Assembly: GCA_946902985.2 (NCBI GenBank)
Contig: OX336389.2
Coordinates: 124,283,572-124,347,571, forward strand
Source: Meconema thalassinum
Lineage: Eukaryota > Arthropoda > Insecta > Orthoptera > Tettigoniidae
DNA length: 64,000 bases
Direction: 5' to 3'
Positions within the stretch are counted from its first letter, which is position 1, and the number at the start of each line of letters is the position of its first letter. The notes beneath the pieces are model-generated. The model worked only from the letters and a program-made list of their open reading frames with translations, did no database searches and was not told where the DNA came from. The translations under genes were made by a program, and so were the position numbers. Below are positions 52,659-62,885 of this stretch, one piece after another.

Positions 52659-55376
52659 GGAGGAGCAGGTCCAGAGGTTGCCAGCCGATGGGAACAGAAG
52701 GAGCTATTTCGAGATATTTGCTGCGGAGGTAAGACTCTAAGATTACTGCAGGTTAATTGTCAGAGTTTAGGAAATAAATTAATTGAATTTTGGAATCTTG
52801 TAGGGACATATTCTCCGGACATTGTCATTGCAACTGAATCTTGGTTATATGAGGACATAAATAGTAGCGAAATAATTCAAGGGACCTACGAAATGTACAG
52901 AAGGGATCGGGGGAAGCGAGGTGGTGGGCTATTTATTTGTGTGCGCAAAAATATAGCTAGTTTCTTAAAGTGGGCTGATATGGATCATGAAAGGTTATGT
53001 GTACAAATTTCGGATAAAGGAAATAAATTCCCTCTTCAGGTGATAGGGGCGTATAGAGCACCGAAAGATAACTTTTCTCTCCTCGAAATACTGTATGATA
53101 AAACTTGTACGGGTAATGCTATGAAAAAGAGCATAATAATTGCTGGAGATTTAAACCTCCCCAAAGTAGACTGGTCTGGTGAGTCAACTAGCTGTGGTCA
53201 AGCTCAGAGCCCTGCAAATAAATTCTTAAGGGAGGGGGGATTTTCCCAAGTAGTTGACTTCCCAACTAGAGGCAATAATACCTTAGATGTTTATCTCGTA
53301 AGGCCTGTAGAGCTGTATATTAACTGTCTGAAAGTACCAGGAATTAGTGACCATTCTGGGGTTGAATTAAATATTAGATATGGTGACATTACAAAATTAG
53401 ACTCTGATGTAGCAAAAAAGATCATATTCCAGTATCGCAGGGCGGATCAGGGCAAGTTTCAGGGGTATTTGAATGAGCTATTTGTAGGATGGGCATCGGA
53501 AGGAAATCACATTAATATCCTTTGGATTAACTTTTTGAAAATTTTAAATAGCGCTGTTGATAAATTTGTCCCATTTAAATTGCTGAAACAAAACCCAGAT
53601 CCTGAGTATTACACACGAGAAATTAGGAGTCTAAAACGGAAAATTAGGAAATTATACAATAAAAGACATGATAGTGACAAGTATATGTTGAAATTTAAGT
53701 CCTTATCAAGAGAGCTCGTCTTAAAAAAGAGGGCTGCTCATGACAGTTATATGCAAGGCTTACTTGGTTCGGGAGGTGATGGGTGGAAAAATGTTTACAG
53801 TTATGTTAGGAGAAGAAAGGGAAATTCAAATAATTTGTCGATGATAATGTCCGGTGACGGTAAATTAATTACTGAGAAACAGGCCATTGCTAATGAATTA
53901 AATGTCTTTTACGGTAGTGTGTTCAATAAATCCAATAGCTGTGTGTTGGACCTTAACGACGAATCAGGGGCTCCCCTGTTCCAAATAAACCAGTCAGCAA
54001 TTGTAAAGCTAATACAAAAATTACGTTTCAATGTATCAAAGGGTCCTGATAATATTGTTAGTGAAGTACTTAAACTAGGAGGTAGGGCCGTGGCACGATA
54101 CTTGGAGGTGATGTTTAATGTGTCCATAAACAATGCGCAAATCCCAGATGACTGGAAGAGAGCTACGGTAGTCCCAATATTTAAGGGAGGGAGCAGACTT
54201 GAATTGGGCAACTACAGGCCGGTTAGCCTTACGTCCATCGTTTGTAAGCAGATGGAGCATCTCATTTGCGACTACTTGAGGGAACAGTGGGAAACATTAT
54301 CATGGTTTAATGATAGGCAACATGGATTTCGGAAAGGTTTCTCATGCAAGAGTCAGATGCTATCACTTTTTCAAGACATTAGCGAATCGTTAGACCATGG
54401 AGTTTCAGTCGACGCCGTGGTTATAGATTTTGCGAAGGCATTTGATGTCGTGCCGCATGACATGCTACTCCATAAATTAGCTTCGACGAAGATTGATAGA
54501 AGAGTAATTTTATGGATCCAAGAATTTTTGACGGGTCGTTCCCAGAAAGTGAAAGTCGAAGGCATATTCTCGGATGAAATCACCGTAACGTCGGGTATCC
54601 CTCAGGGCAGCGTAATCGGAACTTTGTTATTTTTGGCGTTTATAAATGACTTACCAAATGGGATTCGCAGTGACTGTCGATTGTTTGCGGATGATTGTGT
54701 AATATATCGAAAGATACATGACTCACAAGACAATGCAGTGCTTCAAGAGGACCTGAACCTGGTCTATAAGTGGGCGATTGTAAATAAAATGAAAATAAAC
54801 ACAAGAAAATGTAGTCTCTTAAGAATAGGGAAAGTGCGAAGGCAGGATTTTCAATATAACATTGGCTCGGAAATACTTGTAGAAGAAAATTCTTGCAAAT
54901 ATTTGGGCGTTCACGTAAGGAATGATATGAAATGGAGTAGTCATGTAGGATGTGTAGTTTCAAAAGCTTACAAATCCCTGCACTTTGTAATGAGGGTATT
55001 AAAAGGAAGTAGTACCTCTGCTAAAGAATTAGGCTATTTGTCACTTGTAAGACCTATTCTGGAATATGCCTCGGCGGTTTGAGATCCATATCAAGTAGGG
55101 CTCATCAAAGAGTTGGAAATGGTATAAAGAAAGGCCGCTAGATTTGTGCTCAGTGACTTTAATCCCAGGAGCAGTGTGAGCCGTATGTTAAAGAAACTTG
55201 GGTGGGAATCACTGGAGGCTAGGAGGATGAAATCTAGACTCTGCGCTATGTACAACACGTATACAAATCAACCAGTATGGGGTGAGCTTAGCAAACGATT
55301 GGGAAAGCCCACTTACATGGGTAGGAGCGATCATCCTTTCAAAGTTAAGGGCCGACCACAGCGAACAAATTAAGGT
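52659..55376 (+). pseudogene. CR1-like ORF2: AP endonuclease and reverse transcriptase, 3' end broken
   Basis: Starts directly after the ORF1 stop in the same frame. The first ATG in frame is at 52893, inside the endonuclease. Endonuclease motifs: LLQVNCQSLGN, TESWLY (catalytic Glu), GDLNLPKVDW, ISDHSGV. Reverse transcriptase: NYRPVSLTSIVCKQMEHLI, QHGFRKGFSCKSQ, DFAKAFDVVPHD, GIPQGSVIG and LFADDCVIY (FADD active site), KYLGVHV. TGA at 55080 stands where the family normally has Trp (YASAVW), a TAA follows near 55124, and another at 55371, so the C-terminal segment is lost. Otherwise it is uninterrupted for about 2.4 kb. Confidence 0.88.
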
Positions 55377-55596
55377 AAATATTCTTTTGTAAACCGTGCC
55401 ATTGATAACTGGAACTCTCTACCTGCCGCAGTCTTAGAGCCTTTTCCCAAACATATAGGTGTGTTTAAGAAAAGACTGACTATTTGTGTAAATACTCCAG
55501 TTTAATTGTTGTATAATTGTTATTGAATTGTTATGTATAATTATTTATTTGTTATGTATATCCAATTTGCCACCGGGGGACACTCCCCCCATTGCA

Positions 55597-55628
55597 AATA
55601 AATGAATGAATGAATGAATGAATGAATG
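55597..55628 (+). repeat. (ATGA)n tail of the CR1-like element
   Basis: About seven tetranucleotide units after GCAAATAA mark the 3' terminus of the non-LTR element. Confidence 0.85.
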
Positions 55629-55629
55629 A

Positions 55630-55985
55630 CTCATTTTAACAGAATCCATATGAAATTACGTGTTGTTCTGTGAATCAAGAGGTGTGGGAACAGGGCAAGC
55701 CTTTCATGATCTACTGCTGTGAACATTGCATTTACTCGCAAGTTGGCCTATTTATAAGGAATTTAAGGTTATGAGTGGCGTCGCGTCTATTAATCGAGTT
55801 GATTTATATCGTATTCTTTATTTAGGCTAGTGCTGGTGGATGCTACAAATCATCTAATAAAATGAGTTCCGTATTATAAACTACAATATCTGTAAAACAC
55901 TCCCTTTTACAATAGATTAATATTTGTGCCAATAATAGTATAAGGGGTGAACTTTTACCCAAATGTCAACCTCACCTGCACGTGG
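55630..55985. other. spacer between CR1-like and BEL/Pao elements
   Basis: AT-rich. No gene or repeat recognised. It may contain the far flank of the BEL/Pao insertion. Confidence 0.35.
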
Positions 55986-57097
55986 TGGTGGAGTTTGCCC
56001 CAGAAAACTCCAACTCATAGAGGGAGAACAGCAACAAGCATTAGCTAGGATTCAATATCATTAGGGTGAAGCAATTAATCTGAATTATGCGTTAATGTAA
56101 GGGGCTGAAGGATTTCACAATTAAACATAATAGGTAACAAATATTCAATTTATTATTATACTGTTTAAGTAAACAAAACATCAATTAATAACCACTGAAT
56201 AAAATACTTGAGCTTCTTATTAAAAAGCTCATGGCAAAGATCAACTTTGTCTTCTTAAAATAGAAGAGGCAATAAAAATGTTCTATAAATGAGTGCTAAA
56301 AAACTTATCTTCGGCGACACTTTAGTGGAGGGTATGTCCGGAGTTAATCATCCCTCAAGCGAAGAAATGTATACAAACACAGTCACGTATGAAAATTTGT
56401 CAGTCCCAGTAGGCAACCCACTCCACACATTTGAGAGGTATCACTGCTGTTGTTGTGCACTGGAGAGATTGGAGTTTGTTTACAAACTTGGTTGGTCCTG
56501 GCTGACCACGGCGCGTAGCAAGTACTATTGACATTCCTTCCTTGTGTCTTTCCTCACTGATAGATAGTGCACCATGAAGATTATTATTATTAGTCGTAGA
56601 TGATGACTCTCACTGCGGTACTTGAAAAGTCTTGGCGAGAATATTTGAAGATAATTGGTCTCAGAGTGGTGACCAAAAAGCAGATTGTCACATGTTGACA
56701 GTAGAATGTTGGCCGTAGAGTAAGTCCGAAGAATAGCGGCCCAGAGTGGCCCGTAAAGTCGTGGCCGAAGAATGGATAGAGTGGCACATCACCCAGAAGA
56801 TGACTCGAGGTTTTATAGCGGCGAAAACCCGCCGAGGAAGGCAGCTGACCAAAAATACCGCTGCTATTGGTTGGCCAAGGAAATGACGTCACGAGCTCGT
56901 GGCGACAACAGGAAAGCAGCAGACAGGCTCAGTGTAGTCGTTGTAGTGATGTGTTGCGGAAGCCCTAACACTAGGTGAGTAACTATAATATCTATGAATT
57001 AGGTGATTAATAACAAGGTTATGCATATAGTTTAAGCAATTAATACATTTACAAAGAAATAATTACCATTCGGGGATCTCGGTAACAAGAAACAAAT
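55986..57097 (-). repeat. 3' LTR of the BEL/Pao element (at least to 57097)
   Basis: Direct repeat of 62886-64000, starting TGG(T/A)GGAGTTTGCCCCAGAA. I count about 30 differences over ~1.1 kb by eye, roughly 97% identity. The inner boundary lies at or beyond 57097, where the comparison is cut by the window edge. Short ORFs in it are not genes. Confidence 0.88.
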
Positions 57098-57224
57098 TTG
57101 ACCGACAAATGGGCCAAGCTAAACATTGAAAGTATCACGAAAAGTGATCATGCTCCGAGAACTCCGAATGAAAAGAAACAAAAGAATCAGTCAAAACAAA
57201 TATGGATAACAGACGAGGAGTAAA

Positions 57225-58685
57225 CTAAGACTCGAAAGGCAAAACAGAGATAGCAGAGATAGGTCTAGTGTAAAGACCTTTATTAGTTAAAACATCAACA
57301 ACTCTGACGCGTTTATCACGGCCAAAGTGGCAGTGAATAACTCTGCTTAGGTTCCACACGAGAGGCGGAGATGGGTCTCGAAGAAGAACCATGTCCCCCA
57401 CTCGTACATCTGGTTGAGGAAGCCGCCATTTCTCACGCCTATTTAGCAAGCTGAGATACTTTAACTTCCATCGGCGCCAAAAAGAACAACGCAAAGATTC
57501 TACTTTTCTCCAAAAGATAGGAAGGCTAGGATCACAGCGTCGAACCAGCAAAGGCTGAGTAGCAGCAAGCGAACAGCCAATCAGGAAGTGACTGGGTGTC
57601 AAAGGTAAAAGATCCTTAGGATAGTTAGAAAGAGGAGTCAGAGGTCTGGAATTTACGATACCTTCGACTTGAATAATTAAAGAGTTGAATTCCTCATAAG
57701 AAAGTATGGTAGAACCAAGAGTTTTCTTAAGCTGTCTTTTTGTAAGTTTGATGCAGGACTCCCATCGGCCCCCATGATGGGGAGCATAAGGCGGGGTGAA
57801 ATGCCATTTGAACCCTTTAGAATAGGAAAAGTTGGAATTATTTTTCTTTAGCAGAAGGGGAGCTTAACACTTTTTTCCAGAGATCAGAAGCACTTATAAA
57901 AATGTTTGCATTATCTGAAAAGACTTCAGATGGAACATCCCTTCTAGCAGCAAATCTAGAAAAGGCGGCCAAAAAATAAGATACAGAAGCGTTCGTAACC
58001 AACTCGAGGTGGATGGCTCCCGTCACCATACATACAAATAACGAGATGTAAAGTTTACCTAAGATTTTGCGCTTAGATGAAGAGGGATTGGTCTGATATA
58101 CGTAAGGACCGGCGTAATCAATCCCAGTAAGAGCGAAGGGTTTACTAGGTTCTGAACGAAATGGAGGTAAATTACCCATAATCTGCGTGGCGGGGCGTGG
58201 TTTAACCTTAAAGCAAGGTATACACTTTTTGACAACAGAAGAAACCTCATGAACGCCATTAATGATCCAGTAGAGTTCACGAATTAGACAGAGCAAGGTG
58301 CGAGTGCCAGCATGAAGGTGTTTATAATGAAACTTTTTTATTATAAGTGTAGTGATAGGATGCTTTGAAGGAAGGATGATGGGATGTTTTTTCCCATCCT
58401 CACAACTAGACATAGCTAATCTTCCACCCACACGTATTATGCCGTCCTGGTCTAGAAAAGGAGTGAGTGGTGAAAGCCTGCTAGACTTGGGTAAGTCTTT
58501 ACCACTTATAAGAGCTTGCTTTTCAGGAGCAAATACTTCCTGCTGAACAAGCAACAAAATCTTGCGAGTAGCAAATTCTAACTCTACTCTGGTGAGAAAG
58601 GGTTGAGGCTTCAATGGTTGATCAATTACTAAATATTTCCACCGGAATATATTAGACACTACACGAATCAATTTATCAAATGAAG
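57225..58685 (-). pseudogene. BEL/Pao integrase and C-terminal domain
   Basis: The minus strand from about 58671 reads the His/Cys zinc-binding N-domain (KFHYKHLHAGTRTLL, CIPCFKVKPRPA) and the catalytic core (TGIDYAGPY with the first Asp, FSDNANIF with the second). After a frame change near 57840 it reads YAPHHGGRWESCIK, the third acidic site. The part ending at 57225 (MTPSHFLIGCSLAATQPLLV, VGDMVLLRDPSPP) is the C-terminal DUF5641-type domain of Pao integrases. It would join cDNA to the genome. The frameshift disables this copy. Confidence 0.88.
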
Positions 58686-60071
58686 AGTATCTCTGAAAAA
58701 GGCTAGTAGAAGTAGAAGTAAGATGCTACGTGACAGGGTCAGTGCGGGCATCAGGTACTTCTTCTGCAAATTGATTAGCTAAGCGTGGCCAGCATGATGA
58801 TTCCTGACTTAGCCAAGGAGGACCATTCCAGTACAGGTCTGAAGAAATCAATATTTTAGGCGTGCAACCACGTGATATTATATCCGCAGGGTTTTCATGG
58901 CTAGGAACATGTCTCCATTGTTCAGAATGAGAAACTTTATGAATCTTAGAAACGCGATTTGCCACAAAGGTATTCCAATGAGAAGAAGGCTTGGAAATCC
59001 AAGCTAGTACAATAGAAGAATCGCTCCAAAAAATGTGCGGGAAAATTTTAACTTTTAACTGACATTTAGTTTAGTAGCTAATTCTGTTGCCATTAAAGCA
59101 GAGCATAATTCTAATCTCGGCAATGATACCGTTTTAAGTGGAGCAACTTTCGATTTAGCGCACACTAAATTAGAAAATCCAGGGAAAGTGGCCGAGGAAC
59201 GTCCTACTATGTATGCACAACAGCCATAAGCCCGTTCTGAACTATCAGAAAATACCTGCAGGTCATACTGCTGGCATAAGGGATTAGAAATTAAAAGGCG
59301 GGGTATAGAAACCTTGGAGAGATCCAGCGAACTACTGCGATACTCTAACCATTCTTCTCAAAGAGGAAAAAGGAAGGAAGCTTGTAGTTTAACGTGACCG
59401 TTAATCTTGAGATCATGAGCCACGGGACCTCCTTTTTACGTGGAATCCGAACCACAGGACATGGCATTTCACTTCGAAATCTCAAAGAGGAAAGGGGATC
59501 TTTTCATCCCAGTCAGATTTTAATGACCAAAGCTTTTGCAGGAAAAGTTTTGCAACAATAACTATAGGAGCAATATATTGCAAAGGGTCAAAGATCTTTG
59601 CGATTTCTGACAGAACTTGTCTCTTAGTTACAGGGGGAGATTCTGACAAATGTACCTGATAAGAGAAGGTATCAGAAGAAGGACACCAAAAACACCCAAT
59701 GCTTCTACGGCTGCTTCATCAGTGGGAATAGCAACAAATTCATTAACTGGGACCTCTGATGAAAATTTTGATATAAATTCAGTAGAATTTGAAGTCCATT
59801 TATGGAGCGGAAAACCACCTCTTAGGAGCAGGGATTTCAAATCTTCGCACACAAGGAGTGCTTCAGAAATATTAGGGAAAGAATACAAGAAATCGTCAAC
59901 ATAAAATGCCGTTTTTAATGCCTCAGAGGCCAAAGGACGATACAGATGACCATCTTGCTCGGCTAACATGTGGAGAGACCGAATCGCAAGAAAGGCTGAA
60001 GGCTTCAGGCCATATGTCACAGTCTTCAATCTAAATATCTTTATGGGTTTGGAACACTCATCGCGCCACAA
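58686..60071 (-). pseudogene. BEL/Pao reverse transcriptase (catalytic part) and RNase H
   Basis: From 60071 the minus strand reads KTVTYGLKPSAFLAIRSLHM and AFYVDDFLYSFPN with the YVDD active site. After frame changes it reads YIAPIVIVAKLFLQKLW, VFSDSSERAYGCCAYIVG (RNase H first Asp) and LPRLELCSALMATELA. Near 58930 it reads EQWRHVPSHENPADIISRG, the end of RNase H. A ~110-bp SINE interrupts it at 59370-59479. Several frameshifts and stops occur. Confidence 0.85.
59370..59479 (-). mobile_element. ~110-bp SINE with 14-bp target duplication
   Basis: TCTCAAAGAGGAAA flanks it at 59356-59369 and 59480-59493. The inserted text (AACGTGACCGTTAATCTTGA, GTGGAATCCGAACCACAGGA) matches 4037-4140. On the minus strand it starts within the box B region and ends in a TTCC-type tail, so it looks 5'-truncated. 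It lies in the BEL/Pao coding region and must be younger than that insertion. Confidence 0.88.
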
Positions 60072-60617
60072 TATTCTTGCAGATCTTGCTGCTCAGAATT
60101 TACGAGAATCTGCCGGTACATCTGCTTAATATCGGAGATTACAGCAATAGGAAACCGTCGAAAATTAAGCAAGACAGAGGTGAGATCTGTTTGAATAGTG
60201 GGACCACATTGCAAGGTATCATTTAAAGAGACTCCATTGGAATCTGGTGATGAGCCATTAAAAATTACTCTTATATTGTCTTGTGTTAAAGAATTTTTCC
60301 ATACCGGGTGATGATTTAGATAAACTATTTCCTTAAAGGGATGGCCAATTTCTTCTGATTTAGAAATTACCTCCATGTGATTGGATGATTCGTATTCCTC
60401 CATAAAGGAAGCATACTGAGTTTTAACAGAAGCATTTCGTTTGAACCGATTTTCAATAGCAAATAGCGCCCTGAGTGCTCTGGAATGCGAGCCCGTAATG
60501 GCGGGAGGATTAGGAATACGTGGAAGAGTTACTATAAATCTGCCTTCAGCAGTACGAACAGTGGTTTCCTTGTATAACTTTTCACAAATTTCGTTAGAAG
60601 AAGAAGAAGAAGAAGAA

Positions 60618-60655
<38 letters not shown>

Positions 60656-61481
60656 AGAAGAAGAAGAAGAAGAAGAAGAAGAAGAAGAAGAAGACTGAAC
60701 ATTTTCAAGATCCCAGAACTTGGTCAGCTCTTGACTCAAATCGGCACCAACAAAATAACAATTCGATACAGTTTGAATAGGATTACGGTATATTTGACCA
60801 GTAGCGATCCAACCAAAATCAGTTTCGCGGAAGAAAACATTAGGAGCAATTTTTACTTTATTGGAATGAAGACATTGCCAAAATACGCTTGAGCTGAAAA
60901 GAAGCTCTACGGGCGAAGCTCTGTTGAAATGAGGGTCAGCTAGCTGGACAAAATTCGGGATATTCCAACTTTGAATAGGATAAGAAGTGCCGGGAATATT
61001 GTTGCCTATAGAGTTGATAATCAAACAATCTAATTGCAACTGCGTACCAAGATTATTAGAGTCCTTCAGATCCACTTTAGCAAAGCTTAAGGATTGCGAT
61101 TTAGAGCAGTTTATTCCTGTAACCTCTATTGAGGTAGGATGTTTTGGGAGGCCTAATATTTGTACCAAAGGTTCACTAATAAAATTGTTAGTAGCGGTAT
61201 TGTCTAATAATACCCTGACAGATACCCCATTTCCCGTAAGCATTTTTCTATAGAACCTGCACGGTAGATAATAAAACCTGAACTTTGCCATGCGAGGTAG
61301 AACTTTGAGCATACGACTGCGCACTATTTTGAGAAGTCTCAGAATTAGACTTGGTATTGGGACTGCTTGGTCCTGATAACCGAGATTTTTCATGTCTGTG
61401 CAAAAGGGAATGGTGTCTAGCCTTACAATGAAAGCATAAACGTTGTGAACGGCAATTGTTTAACATATCCGTTCCTGACAA
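60041..61481 (-). pseudogene. BEL/Pao second zinc knuckle, protease and start of reverse transcriptase
   Basis: 61481-61248 holds CFHCKARHHSLLH (zinc knuckle) and a Ser-rich linker. The frame from about 61260 contains the retropepsin-like region, with VRVLLDNTATNNFIS where families normally have Asp-Ser/Thr-Gly, so the protease active site looks altered. VELLFSSSVFW, FGWIATGQI and an expanded serine run (60598-60695) follow. Then the RT fingers: HHPVWKNSLTQDNIRVIFNG, LQCGPTIQTDL, RRFPIAVISDIKQMYRQI with a catalytic Asp. It ends at a frameshift near 60045 and continues in the 60071-59628 frame. Confidence 0.85.
60598..60695 (-). repeat. in-frame GAA/GAC trinucleotide array coding poly-Ser
   Basis: About 32 uninterrupted triplets (GAA, then GAC, then GAA blocks) on the plus strand encode a long serine run on the minus strand, between protease and RT. 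The block pattern indicates repeat expansion after insertion. Confidence 0.9.
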
Positions 61482-61537
61482 ACAGTTAAAACAATGTTTT
61501 TTTTATTCGTAATTAACTTTCGTCTTTCATCTACTGA

Positions 61538-62593
61538 TTAAGATTTAAATTCATCACAATTGTATAAATTATGCGATTGCTGACACAGACCGCACGTTTG
61601 CATTTGGTTAGGTGACCGAGCATCAACAGGAAGAGCATGTGATCTTAAAATTATTTGATTAGAACTGCTAACCTTGTCTTTTGAGAAGGCTTTTGAATCT
61701 GAAATACTAGTTTTTTGATTAGCTATGGTGGAAAAGACTTGGCTTCTAGCTTTCAAAAAGTTAATAATTGCCTCATAAGTGCATTTCAAATGCTGGGAAA
61801 GTTCTGTTTCCCAGGCTTTTAATGCACTTGCATCTAATCTTGCAGAAATGAGGTGAACTAGAAATAAATCCCAGTGATTTACAGGTTGGTATAAATTTGA
61901 CAATGCTCTGACGTGTAGTTCTGCAGTGTCAATCAACTTACGAAGTGATAAGCTGTTGTCTGCTTAAACGTTAGGTAACTCGAATAAGCTTTGTATATGG
62001 CGTTGAATAGATAAACGAATGTTCCCATATCTATCCTTAAGAAGATTCAGAGCAACTTCATAATTATCACTGGTCAAAGAAAGTGTTTGAATCAGGTTAA
62101 GTGCGTTGCCTTGAACTGCCAAACGCAAGTAGTGAAATTTTTGAATTACCTGGATAGAAGTATTCTCATGTACTAAAGAATTAAATAATTCAAAAAATGG
62201 CTCCCATTCTATGTCCTTACCAGTGAATTTGGGTATTTCTAATTTGGGTAATATAATGCGTGAAGAAGATTTAGAAGATGCTGCAGGAGTTTGATCTTCT
62301 TGTTTTTCTTTTAAAGTTAAAGCTCTAATAAGCTGTTTAGCTTCAGCAAATCCCTGATAGTATAATTTTTCAACTTCCAACCTATCACTTTGCTGGTCCG
62401 GGTGCTGAGTTTCTATACTGCATTGTATCTCATCATATTTCTCAAAGGCGTGTTCATAATTCTTAAGCCTCTGCGAAATTATGTCAAGATTACGCTCTTG
62501 GGGTTCAAGCTCCGTTAAAAAAGTACGAAACCGTGTGAGCTTGCCCTTACAAGAGGCTCTGGCGTTGCTGAGTTTTTCATCAAGGTTAGGCAT
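61538..62593 (-). pseudogene. BEL/Pao gag (DUF1759-type)
   Basis: From 62593 the minus strand reads an RFRTFLTELEPQ start, an acidic helical region, then LPKLEIPKFTGKDIEWEPFF, FHYLRLAVQGNA and LKDRYGNIRLSIQRHIQSLF, the DUF1759 gag signature of BEL/Pao. A stop or shift at about 61960 leads to the next frame, with LSNLYQPVNHWDLFLVHLIS and ending CGLCQQSHNLYNC, the first zinc knuckle. It would form the particle core and bind RNA. One interruption makes it defective. Confidence 0.85.
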
Positions 62594-62860
62594 GTTAAAA
62601 GTTGTTTGTTACTCACGTCAATATTGTGACTTCGAGTACTGGAAGCCAGAGGATGACAGCTTGCTAGGTAATAAGGTTTAGTCTGATGCGGAAGAAACCG
62701 GCTTAGCTTACGTTTCTCATCTCCTCTGCTGAACATGCTCCTCAGGATGAAACTTACAATTTGAATTAGTGTTGAAACACAATAAACAAAAATTGTTAAT
62801 GTTTAATGTGAAATCCAAGATATGAAACTTGTAACATTCCCAGGATGCAACAGATATGTT

Positions 62861-62880
62861 TCCCGGGGGTGAGGCACCAT
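62861..62880 (-). promoter_or_regulatory. candidate primer-binding site
   Basis: On the minus strand TGGTGCCTCACCCCCGGGAA starts five bases inside the right LTR edge. The initial TGG complements a tRNA CCA end. Which tRNA it matches is not established. Confidence 0.5.
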
Positions 62881-62885
62881 AAATA

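Larger units (their letters stand above)
51500..55629 (+). mobile_element. CR1-like non-LTR retrotransposon, nearly full length
   Basis: Has a PHD-plus-esterase ORF1, an endonuclease/reverse transcriptase ORF2 in the same frame, and a 3' end with an ATGA tetranucleotide tail (about 55597-55628). ORF1 with PHD and SGNH-type esterase domains is characteristic of CR1-group elements. No target duplication was identified because the 5' end is uncertain. Late nonsense mutations mean this copy is probably not autonomous now, though it looks young. Confidence 0.85.

Noticed and set aside
56289..56531. ORF repeated at 63189-63431 as a conserved small gene
   Set aside because: Both lie in the two LTRs of the BEL/Pao element. 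The duplication comes from the LTRs and no domain is seen.
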